A DNA stretch of 9,964 nucleotides, from positions 1 to 9,964 of the forward strand of contig CAIYYE010000267.1 of NCBI GenBank assembly GCA_903930395.1. The letters run 5' to 3'. Below, one piece after another: positions 1 to 5,779 of this stretch. The notes beneath the pieces are model-generated. The model was not told the origin of the DNA and did not search any database. It was given only the letters and a program-made list of their open reading frames with translations. This DNA comes from an uncultured beta proteobacterium (lineage in GTDB: Bacteria; Pseudomonadota; Gammaproteobacteria; Burkholderiales; Rhodocyclaceae). Both the position numbers and the translations under genes were made by a program. How positions within the stretch are numbered: the stretch's first letter is position 1; each line of letters opens with the position of its first letter.

Positions 1-248
1 TGACCATGGCCGGGCGCTACTACCCGACGCGGCCGGCCAAGATGATGGGCAAGATGACGCTTTCGTATGGTGCGGCGCAGATCATCGGGCCGGCCATCGT
101 CGGCTGGCTGGCGACGCGTCTGGGGAACTATTCGATAGGCCTGACTATCGCCGGCGGCGTCATGGTGGTCGGCGTCGTGCTCTTGGTTATACTGAAATTT
201 GTTGAAAAGCGGGATGCAGCGCCTGCTTTCGAACCCTGCCCCCAGTAA
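1..248 (+). CDS. MFS transporter, C-terminal fragment (YbfB/YjiJ-like)
   Basis: Only the last 80 or so residues are present; the frame is open to the left edge, so the Met at position 6 is an internal residue and not the start. The fragment reads like the last two transmembrane helices of a 12-TM major facilitator. A PTRPAKMMGKMTLSYG segment leads into a helix with IIGPAIVGWLATRLG. A short loop follows, then a strongly hydrophobic final helix (about residues 44-65) and a charged cytoplasmic tail (KFVEKRD). The arrangement of a Met/Thr-rich stretch followed by a Gly-Pro helix resembles YbfB/YjiJ-family MFS proteins, whose substrates are mostly unknown. It ends 18 nt before the acrylyl-CoA reductase gene, so the two are probably co-transcribed. 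MFS membership is likely; the subfamily is a guess from a fragment. Confidence 0.75.
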   Translation, partial: TMAGRYYPTRPAKMMGKMTLSYGAAQIIGPAIVGWLATRLGNYSIGLTIAGGVMVVGVVLLVILKFVEKRDAAPAFEPCPQ

Positions 249-255
249 TGAATAC

Positions 256-259
256 GGAG
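256..259 (+). promoter_or_regulatory. Ribosome binding site of the acuI-like gene
   Basis: A GGAG sits 7 nt before the ATG at 267 and fixes that start. No other in-frame start with a comparable site is nearby. Confidence 0.7.
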
Positions 260-266
260 ACGAGAC

Positions 267-1250
267 ATGTTCAAGGGAATTCTGATCGAGAAGGATGATG
301 CCGGTTACCGGGCATCCGTACAGGACATCGACGACAGCCAGTTGCCGGAAGGCGATGTGACGGTGCGGGTGGCCATGTCCTCGCTCAATTACAAGGATGG
401 GCTGGCGATTACCGGCAAGGGGCCGGTTGTCCGCAAGTTTCCCATGGTGCCGGGCATCGACATCGCGGGTACGGTCGAAAGCAGCAATAACCCCGACTAC
501 AAGGCTGGCGACCGCGTCGTGCTGAACGGCTGGGGTGTCGGCGAAACGCACTGGGGCGGCCTGGCCCAGAAGGCCCGCCTCAAGGGCGACTGGCTGGTGC
601 CGTTGCCGGCGGCTTTCAGCGAAAAGCAGGCGGTGGCCATCGGCACGGCGGGCTATACGGCGATGCTCTGCGTCATGGCGCTCGAGCGCCAGGGCGTCAA
701 GCCGACGGATGGCGAGATTGTCGTGACCGGCGCGGTGGGCGGCGTCGGCAGTGTAGCTATCGCAGTTCTCGCCAAGCTGGGATACACCGTTGTAGCGGTG
801 AGCGGCCGGCCGGAAGAAACGGAATATCTGAAACAACTGGGTGCCGCCGAAGTGCTCGACCGGGCGATTTTGTCCGCGCCCGGCAAGCCACTCGGCAAGG
901 AGCGCTGGGCAGGTGCGGTCGATGTCGTCGGCAGCCATACCCTGGCCAATATCTGCGCCACGACGAAATATCGCGGTGTGGTGACGGCCTGCGGGCTGGC
1001 CGGCGGCATGGATTTCCCGTCGTCGGTGGCGCCTTTCATCCTGCGCGGCGTGACTTTGGTCGGGGTCGATAGCGTGATGTGTCCGCGTCCCGAGCGTCTG
1101 CTTGCCTGGCAGCGTCTGGCGACCGATCTCGATGTCGGCAAGCTCGGCCTGATCACGCATGAAGTTTCGCTGGCCGAGGCCATCCCGACGGCGGCCCAGC
1201 TTATGGCCGGCCAGGTGCGCGGCCGGGTGGTCGTGGATGTGAATCGCTAA
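267..1250 (+). CDS. acuI: Acrylyl-CoA reductase (NADPH), AcuI/YhdH-type MDR oxidoreductase
   Basis: A 327-aa member of the zinc-independent quinone-oxidoreductase branch of the medium-chain dehydrogenase/reductase superfamily. The N-terminal GroES-like domain carries the SLNYKDGLA motif (residues 39-47) and PGIDIAGTV, both typical of YhdH/AcuI. The Rossmann domain has the nucleotide-binding motif [11 protein letters not shown] (from residue 154), followed by [15 protein letters not shown], where Ser179/Arg181 fit an NADPH 2'-phosphate site. No catalytic or structural zinc-binding cysteine cluster is visible. AcuI reduces the toxic electrophile acryloyl-CoA to propionyl-CoA in the cytosol, for example in 3-hydroxypropionate or dimethylsulfoniopropionate metabolism. 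Length matches the family (about 325-330 aa). It lies 11 nt upstream of an Old Yellow Enzyme gene, so two enzymes that reduce activated C=C bonds are made together. Family assignment is strong; the physiological substrate is inferred from homologues. Confidence 0.88.
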   Translation: MFKGILIEKDDAGYRASVQDIDDSQLPEGDVTVRVAMSSLNYKDGLAITGKGPVVRKFPMVPGIDIAGTVESSNNPDYKAGDRVVLNGWGVGETHWGGLAQKARLKGDWLVPLPAAFSEKQAVAIGTAGYTAMLCVMALERQGVKPTDGEIVVTGAVGGVGSVAIAVLAKLGYTVVAVSGRPEETEYLKQLGAAEVLDRAILSAPGKPLGKERWAGAVDVVGSHTLANICATTKYRGVVTACGLAGGMDFPSSVAPFILRGVTLVGVDSVMCPRPERLLAWQRLATDLDVGKLGLITHEVSLAEAIPTAAQLMAGQVRGRVVVDVNR

Positions 1251-1253
1251 GGA
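1248..1253 (+). promoter_or_regulatory. Ribosome binding site supporting a GTG start
   Basis: TAAGGA overlaps the stop codon of the upstream reductase gene and lies 8 nt before the GTG at 1262. It supports GTG as the true start of the Old Yellow Enzyme gene and suggests translational coupling. Confidence 0.65.
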
Positions 1254-1261
1254 CTGAAACC

Positions 1262-2344
1262 GTGAGCCACCTGTTCGAACCTCTGCAATTGCGTGCCATC
1301 ACCCTCAAGAATCGCATCGGCATCCCGCCCATGTGCCAGTACTCTGCGCAGGATGGTCTGGCTGGCGACTGGCATTTCATCCATTACGGCAGCCGCGCGA
1401 TGGGCGGCGCCGGCCTGATGATCCTCGAAGCCACGGCAGTTACGCCGGCCGGGCGGATCAGTCCGGGCGATCTCGGTTTGTGGAAGGATGAGCAGATTGC
1501 GCCACTGGCCCGGATTGCCGGGCAGGCCAAGGCGCAGGGTTGTGTGCCGGCCATCCAGCTGGCTCACGCCGGGCGCAAGGCCAGCGTCGGCTTGGGCTGG
1601 GAGGCGCAGCGAACGCTGGCGGCGAGCGAAGGCGGTTGGACGCCCGTGGCGCCCTCGGCGCTGGCGTTTGGCGATGGGTACATAGCCCCACATGCGCTGA
1701 CCCTGGCCGAGATTGCCGACCTCATAGCGGCCTTCGTCGCGGCGGCCAAACGGGCTATCGTGGCTGGCTTCCAGGCGATTGAACTGCATGCCGCCCATGG
1801 CTACCTGCTGCATCAATTCCTCTCGCCGCTCTCAAACCAGCGCAGCGACGCCTACGGTGGCAGCTTCGAGAACCGGACGCGTCTGCTGTGTGAAGTCGTT
1901 ACGGCGGTGCGCGCTGTCTGGCCGGATAATCTGCCGCTGCTCGTCCGCCTTTCGGCGACCGACTGGATGGAAGGCGGCTGGTCGGCCGACGAAACGGTCG
2001 AATTGTGTCGTGGCCTCAAGGCGCTTGGTGTTGATCTGGCCGATGTGTCGACCGGCGGCCTGGTGCCGACGGCGAAGATTCCGGCCGGCCCGGGCTTCCA
2101 GACCGAATTTGCCGCCCGTGTTCGGCATGAGGCAGGCTTGCCTTCCGCTGCGGTTGGGTTGATCACCTCGGCGGCCCAGGGCGATCACATCGTGCGTACC
2201 GGTCAGGCCGACATGGTCCTGGTCGGCCGCGAAATCCTGCGCAATCCCTACTGGCCGCTCCAGGCTGCCGAGGAATTGCGGCAGGTCGGCGTCTGGCCGC
2301 TGCAGTATCTGCGGGCTGCGCCAAGTGGCTCGCTGGGTCGCTGA
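1262..2344 (+). CDS. NADH:flavin oxidoreductase, class III Old Yellow Enzyme (XenA/YqjM-like)
   Basis: A 360-aa FMN-dependent TIM-barrel ene-reductase starting with GTG. Visible family marks include IGIPPMCQY with Cys25 and Tyr27, the same positions as the redox-tuning Cys25 and Tyr27 of Pseudomonas putida XenA. Others are WHFIHYGSRAMGGAGL, IQLAHAGRKAS, and the substrate-binding pair His176/His179 in IELHAAHGYLLHQFLSP. Near the end VLVGREILRNPYWP forms the C-terminal FMN phosphate region. Such enzymes reduce alpha,beta-unsaturated aldehydes, ketones, maleimides and nitro compounds with NAD(P)H in the cytosol. XenA itself reduces xenobiotics such as nitroglycerin, but the natural substrate is usually unknown. 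It follows acuI by 11 nt and is probably the last large gene of that operon. The cysteine in place of threonine near the flavin marks the thermophilic-like/class III group. Confidence 0.92.
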   Translation: MSHLFEPLQLRAITLKNRIGIPPMCQYSAQDGLAGDWHFIHYGSRAMGGAGLMILEATAVTPAGRISPGDLGLWKDEQIAPLARIAGQAKAQGCVPAIQLAHAGRKASVGLGWEAQRTLAASEGGWTPVAPSALAFGDGYIAPHALTLAEIADLIAAFVAAAKRAIVAGFQAIELHAAHGYLLHQFLSPLSNQRSDAYGGSFENRTRLLCEVVTAVRAVWPDNLPLLVRLSATDWMEGGWSADETVELCRGLKALGVDLADVSTGGLVPTAKIPAGPGFQTEFAARVRHEAGLPSAAVGLITSAAQGDHIVRTGQADMVLVGREILRNPYWPLQAAEELRQVGVWPLQYLRAAPSGSLGR

Positions 2345-2375
2345 AGGCGGCACCGAAAATTTATTTGTCGCGACG

Positions 2376-2402
2376 GGAACTTTTCCGGGGAGTGCTGTCT
2401 GA
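2376..2402 (+). promoter_or_regulatory. Candidate sigma-E/ECF-type promoter
   Basis: GGAACTT at 2376-2382 matches the -35 consensus recognised by RpoE-type extracytoplasmic-function sigma factors. TCTGA at 2398-2402 matches the -10, with a 15-nt spacer, which is in the accepted range. Transcription would begin near 2408, about 33 nt before the start of the 33-codon small membrane protein gene. It lies in the 96-nt gap after the Old Yellow Enzyme gene, where I see no convincing sigma-70 promoter. This is a sequence match only; which sigma factor reads it is not shown. Confidence 0.55.
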
Positions 2403-2431
2403 TTGCCTGATTTTTTACTTCAACCTGTATC

Positions 2432-2435
2432 GAGG
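2432..2435 (+). promoter_or_regulatory. Ribosome binding site of the small membrane protein gene
   Basis: A GAGG lies 5 nt before the ATG at 2441. It is the main translational evidence that the short frame is a real gene. Confidence 0.55.
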
Positions 2436-2440
2436 CAAAT

Positions 2441-2542
2441 ATGGACGAACTCTCCTACGTCGGCATTGTGTTTACTGTGGTAATTCTTGGCCTGGCCTGT
2501 TTCATGGCCGCCAAACTGGCCTCGAAGTCGGCCTACCACTAA
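2441..2542 (+). CDS. Small single-pass membrane protein, 33 aa
   Basis: I do not recognise a named family. The 33-residue product starts with an acidic MDELSY, has one transmembrane segment at about residues 6-24 rich in Val, Ile, Leu, Gly and Ala (with Cys20), and ends in a short basic tail with Lys25 and Lys29 finishing SAYH. By the positive-inside rule the C-terminus should be cytoplasmic. Reality as a gene is supported by a GAGG ribosome binding site 5 nt upstream, third-position G/C of about 70% like its neighbours, an ECF-like promoter 33-65 nt upstream, and a strong terminator that begins inside its last codons. Its size recalls accessory peptides of membrane complexes (CydX, KdpF, PetN-like), but no sequence match to these is claimed. 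It might also be reached by read-through from the Old Yellow Enzyme operon. Confidence 0.68.
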   Translation: MDELSYVGIVFTVVILGLACFMAAKLASKSAYH

Positions 2543-2579
2543 TGAAAAAGCCGGGATTTCCCGGCTTTTTCATTAGTGG
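2536..2579 (+). terminator. Bidirectional intrinsic terminator (21-bp perfect inverted repeat)
   Basis: Arms 2536-2556 and 2559-2579 are exact reverse complements with two T residues at the centre, so the folded loop is likely 4 nt. The core is GCCGGG pairing with CCCGGC, flanked by A5 on the left and T5 on the right. Each strand therefore gives a GC-rich hairpin followed by a U tract. On the plus strand it ends the small-ORF transcript (and probably the acuI-OYE operon). On the minus strand it lies 17 nt past the stop of the alpha/beta hydrolase gene. The stop codon of the small ORF (2540-2542) is inside the left arm. Confidence 0.93.
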
Positions 2580-2596
2580 CTGCCGGATCGGGCATA

Positions 2597-3484
2597 TCAG
2601 GCGACGAATGCCTCGACGATCCGCGCTACTTCGGCCGGCTGGTCGTGGTGCAGCATGTGGTCGGCCTGATCGATCCAGGCTTCGCGGACATCGGCAAAGC
2701 AGGCCTGGCGGGCCGCCCAGTCGCCTGGTCGGGTCTCGAATTCGCGAATGACCCAGGACTGTCGACCGGCCACCCAGAGCACCGGGCAGGTGATCTGTTG
2801 CCAGATCGCCATCGATTCTTCCAGACGAAACAGGTAGGGGGCGGGTGCCTTGTGCCAGGGGTCGCCATTCCAGATGATGCCGTGATGGCGCAGGCCGGCC
2901 CGGTTTTCACCATCGCCGACGCGGGCCAGGTGCTTGGCCAGGAATTCGGCGCGCTCGGCGGTCAGAAAGCGGTCGCTGTGCAAGAGGCGGCGGGCAAAGG
3001 CTGCCCGGTCGGCGTAGGCATGCATGCGCGGCGGTTTTTTGAGGGCGCCCAGCCATTGCTGGTAACGCTCCGGCGCCATGCCGGGCGTTGTCGGCGCAAT
3101 GCCAAAGCCTTCGAGCGAAACGACGCTTTCGACGCGCTCGGGGCGAATCCCTGCATAGAGGCAGGAAAGTATGCCGCCCATGCTGTGGCCGACCAGCTTG
3201 ACCTTGCCCTCAGGCGCATAGCGATCAAGGATGGCTTCCAGGTCGCCGATGTGCTCGGCAAAAAAGTAGGGGCGGCTCAGCCATTCCGAACTGCCGAAGC
3301 CACGCCAGTCGGGGGCGACGATATTCCAGTCGCGCGCCAGTTCATCGACGACGAACTGGAAGGAGGCGGACACATCCATCCAGCCGTGCAGCAGGAAGAG
3401 CATGGGGGCCTGCGGATCGCCCCAGCGCCGGATATGCAGGCGGACGTCGGGCAGGTCGAGGTATTCGGAGCGGGAGGGTTTCAT
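2597..3484 (-). CDS. Alpha/beta-fold hydrolase
   Basis: A 295-aa cytosolic serine hydrolase, with no signal peptide. The oxyanion-hole motif HGWMD is at residues 33-37, APDWRGFGSS follows at 57-66, and the nucleophile elbow GHSMGG puts the catalytic Ser at 101. The catalytic His is His276 in QADHMLHHDQP. The usual acid position after strand 7 reads VAGRQSWV and lacks an Asp; Glu125 in SLEGFG, after strand 6, may serve instead, as in haloalkane dehalogenase-type and SERHL-like hydrolases. The frame extends upstream to an ATG at 3559, but a TAAAAT box at 3537-3542 on this strand lies inside that extension, and homology-like sequence begins at MKPSRSEYLDLPDVRLHIRRWG, so I choose 3484. The ribosome binding site there is weak. 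It is monocistronic, divergent from the lplT-like gene. The substrate cannot be deduced. Confidence 0.85.
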   Translation of the reverse strand: MKPSRSEYLDLPDVRLHIRRWGDPQAPMLFLLHGWMDVSASFQFVVDELARDWNIVAPDWRGFGSSEWLSRPYFFAEHIGDLEAILDRYAPEGKVKLVGHSMGGILSCLYAGIRPERVESVVSLEGFGIAPTTPGMAPERYQQWLGALKKPPRMHAYADRAAFARRLLHSDRFLTAERAEFLAKHLARVGDGENRAGLRHHGIIWNGDPWHKAPAPYLFRLEESMAIWQQITCPVLWVAGRQSWVIREFETRPGDWAARQACFADVREAWIDQADHMLHHDQPAEVARIVEAFVA

Positions 3485-3536
3485 CGGATCTGCTTTTTCT
3501 TCGCGAATCGAGCGCAACGGACATGGGCGATTCGGT

Positions 3537-3542
3537 ATTTTA
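3537..3542 (-). promoter_or_regulatory. Candidate -10 box for the hydrolase gene
   Basis: TAAAAT read on the minus strand, about 52 nt before the chosen start at 3484. The -35 at 17-nt spacing (3560-3565) is a poor match to TTGACA, so the site rests mainly on the -10. Confidence 0.4.
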
Positions 3543-3558
3543 GCGGGCGGATGTCGCA

Positions 3559-3564
3559 TAGAAT
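3559..3564 (+). promoter_or_regulatory. Candidate -10 box for the lplT-like gene
   Basis: TAGAAT lies 7 nt before an ATG at 3572 and 45 nt before the transporter start at 3610. Its presumed -35 region (about 3536-3541) falls on the -10 of the divergent hydrolase promoter, and the reverse is also true, so the two promoters would exclude each other. The -35 match is poor. Confidence 0.4.
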
Positions 3565-3571
3565 CCCGCCC

Positions 3572-3613
3572 ATGAAATTCGTTCCCCTTCCTTTCGCCGG
3601 CGGTGTGGCATGA
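3572..3613 (+). CDS. Possible 13-codon leader peptide upstream of the lplT-like gene
   Basis: ATG at 3572 opens a 13-residue frame, MKFVPLPFAGGVA, whose TGA (3611-3613) overlaps the ATG of the transporter in an ATGA junction. If transcription starts 7 nt after the TAGAAT box, the mRNA would begin at or next to this ATG, making it leaderless. The transporter has no clear ribosome binding site of its own, so coupled translation is plausible. Nothing in the peptide suggests attenuation by a particular amino acid, and the frame could be chance. Confidence 0.3.
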   Translation: MKFVPLPFAGGVA

Positions 3614-4929
3614 GCAGCCCGTTCAAACTCCTCAAGACACGGCGTTTCGGCCCTCTTTTCCTGACGCAGTTTCTCGGTGCTTTCAACGACAACCTGTTCA
3701 AGAATGCCTTGGTCGTTTTGCTCACTTTCCAGGCGGCGCACTGGACGACCTTGCGCCCGGAGTTACTCGGCAACCTGGCGTCGGGCATCTTCATCCTGCC
3801 TTACTTCCTGTTCTCGGCCACAGCCGGACAACTGGCTGACAAATACGACAAGGCGCGGCTGGCAAGGCTGGTCAAGATGCTGGAGATGCTCATCATGGGC
3901 ATCGCTGCGGCTGGCTTCTTCATGAACAGCCTTGTTGTCCTGATGGGTGCCCTGTTCCTGCTGGGTTTGCATTCGGCGCTGTTCGGGCCGGTCAAGTACG
4001 CGATCCTGCCGCAGCTCCTGCATGAAGATGAAGTGGTTGCCGGCAATGCGCTGGTTGAAGCCGGGACCTTTGTCGCCATCCTCGTCGGCATGCTGGTCGG
4101 CGGCATGCTGGCCGCTGCGGTGGCGCATCCGGCGTGGATCGCAGTCGGCGGCTTTTGCATCGCAGTCACGGGCTATCTGGCGAGTCGGGGCATTCCGTCA
4201 GCACCGCCACCGGTGCCGGAACTCAGGCTCAGCTTCAATCCATTGACGGAAACCTGGCGCAATATCGCCTTCGCCCGCCAGAACCGCCTGGTCTTCCTGT
4301 CCATTCTCGCCATCTCCTGGTTCTGGCTTTACGGCGGTTTGTTCGTCGCCCAGTTCCCGGCCTTCGCGAAAGTTGTGTTGGGTGGGGGCGAATCAGCGGT
4401 GATCTTGCTGCTCGCCACTTTTACGGTCGGCATCGGCGTCGGTTCGATGCTGTGTTCGCGGATGTCCGGTCGGCATCTCGAAATCGGCCTGGTGCCGGTC
4501 GGCGCCATTGGCCTGACACTGTTCGGCGTCGATTTGTATTTCGCGTCGCCGGTCGGGCTGGCCGGTACGACTGCGCACGAACTGCTTGCCCTGCTCAGTA
4601 TTCCGGCTGTCTGGCGCGTGCTGTTCGACCTCATGATGCTCGGCGCCTTTGGCGGCATTTTCACCGTTCCGCTTTATGCCCTGCTCCAGTTGCGCAGCGC
4701 GCCTGATCATCGGGCGCGGATCATCGCCGGCAACAACATCCTGAATGCGCTGTTCATGGTGGTCGGCGCCCTGGGGGCGGCCAGTCTGCTTGGGGCCGGA
4801 TTGTCGATGCCCGCCTTGTTCGGACTCGGGGCGCTGCTCAACGGGCTCGTCGCAGCCTGCATTTTCTGGCGGCTGCCGGAATTTCTGCAGCGTTTCGCTG
4901 CCTGGTCGCGGCAGTGGCGTTTGCCCTGA
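3610..4929 (+). CDS. LplT-like lysophospholipid transporter (MFS)
   Basis: A 439-aa polytopic inner-membrane protein of the major facilitator superfamily. The N-terminus has the signature FLTQFLGAFNDNLFKNALVV (residues 17-36), typical of LplT and of the MFS half of LplT-acyltransferase fusions. MFS motif A follows as GQLADKYDKARLARLVK starting at Gly73. Around twelve hydrophobic segments are visible, with a Pro-rich central loop (APPPVPELRLSFNPL) between the two halves. LplT flips lysophospholipids such as lyso-PE to the inner leaflet, where the Aas acyltransferase reacylates them. It is slightly longer than E. coli LplT (about 397 aa) and has no fused acyltransferase domain. No aas gene lies beside it: the next gene encodes an unrelated unknown protein. 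Start chosen at 3610 because the conserved motif begins soon after it and no in-frame upstream start exists nearby. Confidence 0.82.
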   Translation: MSSPFKLLKTRRFGPLFLTQFLGAFNDNLFKNALVVLLTFQAAHWTTLRPELLGNLASGIFILPYFLFSATAGQLADKYDKARLARLVKMLEMLIMGIAAAGFFMNSLVVLMGALFLLGLHSALFGPVKYAILPQLLHEDEVVAGNALVEAGTFVAILVGMLVGGMLAAAVAHPAWIAVGGFCIAVTGYLASRGIPSAPPPVPELRLSFNPLTETWRNIAFARQNRLVFLSILAISWFWLYGGLFVAQFPAFAKVVLGGGESAVILLLATFTVGIGVGSMLCSRMSGRHLEIGLVPVGAIGLTLFGVDLYFASPVGLAGTTAHELLALLSIPAVWRVLFDLMMLGAFGGIFTVPLYALLQLRSAPDHRARIIAGNNILNALFMVVGALGAASLLGAGLSMPALFGLGALLNGLVAACIFWRLPEFLQRFAAWSRQWRLP

Positions 4930-4957
4930 TCCTCGCTCCCAAGTTCGCTGCGCCGGC

Positions 4958-4963
4958 TAAAAT
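4958..4963 (+). promoter_or_regulatory. Candidate -10 box upstream of the unknown 253-aa gene
   Basis: TAAAAT, 27 nt before the ATG at 4991. It is the same hexamer as upstream of ubiA and of the hydrolase. No good -35 was found. No hairpin terminator is visible in the 61-nt gap after the lplT-like gene, so read-through is also possible. Confidence 0.4.
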
Positions 4964-4990
4964 GTCGCCTTTTCCTCATTTCGATCCGCC

Positions 4991-5752
4991 ATGACGACAG
5001 TCGCCCAGATACCCGCCGATCAACTCTCCCGCCTGGCCTCTGCCGATACGCAGCGGCTGGCGGCGCGGATGGCGCAGGATGTGTTTGCCGGGGCCTTTCG
5101 CCAGGCCATGACGGCCGATGGCGCGCCCGATGTCGTCGTCCTTGGCGAAGTCGCGGCGCATTGTTTCGACTGGTGCCGGGCCGCGGCCAGCGACGAGGCG
5201 CGGGCAGTGCGCCTGGCCTTGCTGATCAGCGGTCTCGATCAGTGGGGTCTGGCTTATACCCAGGCCTTCAATCTGGAGGCCATTCATTCCCTGACTGCCC
5301 TGATCGGTGGCTTGCGCACACGGCTTGATGCCCGCGATGACGTGCTCTTCCAGCAGTATTTCGAGCAGATCAACGCGGTCGAGTCGGATGCCATCGATTT
5401 CAAGGTCGATCTGCGGCGCGGCATCCATCTTGCGCTGTGGCATGCCATGGTGGCTTGCGAGACGGCCGAGCAGGTGCAGGGCATCGTTCAGCCGCTGGGC
5501 AGCATGATGGTGGCGCTCGACGAGCAGATGCCGGACCTGGGCTGGCGTTTGCTGGCCGATGCCCTGGCCAATATCCAGATTGCGCTGCTCTCCGATATCG
5601 CGCCGAAATCTCCGCTCGCCCATGAAGGCACCCAGCAGCTTTTTGCCTCCCTGCGCCACGCCCTGCCGGGCGAACGCTATCAGGCCATCCTCGCCCATGC
5701 CGGGCAGGCGGTCGTTGCCTGGCAACAGGCCAGTCGGCACAGCGCCGCCTGA
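4991..5752 (+). CDS. Conserved-looking protein of unknown function, 253 aa
   Basis: I do not recognise this family. The protein is soluble-looking, with no signal peptide or transmembrane segment. It is rich in Ala, Leu, Gln and Asp in a pattern expected of an all-helical fold. Possible metal- or ligand-binding residues cluster in helices: Glu53, His57, Cys58, Asp60 and Cys62 (EVAAHCFDWC), His98 (AIHSLTAL), Glu124 and Glu130, and His145 and His150 (GIHLALWHAM). Codon use matches the neighbours. A TAAAAT box lies 27 nt upstream, but there is no clear Shine-Dalgarno site before the ATG. It ends 27 nt before ubiA on the same strand and may share transcription with it. That makes a link to ubiquinone synthesis possible, but the evidence is position only. 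Nothing in the sequence resembles chorismate lyase (UbiC). Confidence 0.78.
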   Translation: MTTVAQIPADQLSRLASADTQRLAARMAQDVFAGAFRQAMTADGAPDVVVLGEVAAHCFDWCRAAASDEARAVRLALLISGLDQWGLAYTQAFNLEAIHSLTALIGGLRTRLDARDDVLFQQYFEQINAVESDAIDFKVDLRRGIHLALWHAMVACETAEQVQGIVQPLGSMMVALDEQMPDLGWRLLADALANIQIALLSDIAPKSPLAHEGTQQLFASLRHALPGERYQAILAHAGQAVVAWQQASRHSAA

Positions 5753-5767
5753 GCAACCCGGCCAAGG

Positions 5768-5773
5768 TAAAAT
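5768..5773 (+). promoter_or_regulatory. Candidate -10 box giving a leaderless ubiA mRNA
   Basis: TAAAAT ends 6 nt before the A of the ubiA ATG at 5780. Transcription starting at the usual distance would begin at or beside that A. No Shine-Dalgarno sequence can fit between them. The -35 region is poor, so the promoter could be weak or chance. Confidence 0.4.
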
Positions 5774-5779
5774 TGCCCG

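Noticed and set aside
2365..2751. A 128-codon plus-strand frame running through the ECF-like promoter, the small ORF and the terminator
   Set aside because: It has no ribosome binding site, starts with a rare TTG, crosses a perfect terminator and enters the hydrolase antisense region. The product looks like random Arg/Gly-rich sequence.
3485..3559. N-terminal extension of the hydrolase to the ATG at 3559
   Set aside because: The extension contains a TAAAAT box likely to be the promoter, and it reads as non-conserved Pro/Arg-rich sequence before the natural start at 3484.
2576..3613. A 345-codon plus-strand frame opposite the alpha/beta hydrolase
   Set aside because: The minus strand carries an evident hydrolase with GHSMGG and HGWMD motifs. 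The plus frame begins in the terminator and reads as a shadow. Only its last 13 codons (from 3572) are considered separately as a possible leader.
4930..4990. A terminator after the lplT-like gene
   Set aside because: No GC-rich inverted repeat with a following T run can be drawn in this gap. Only a TAAAAT box stands out.
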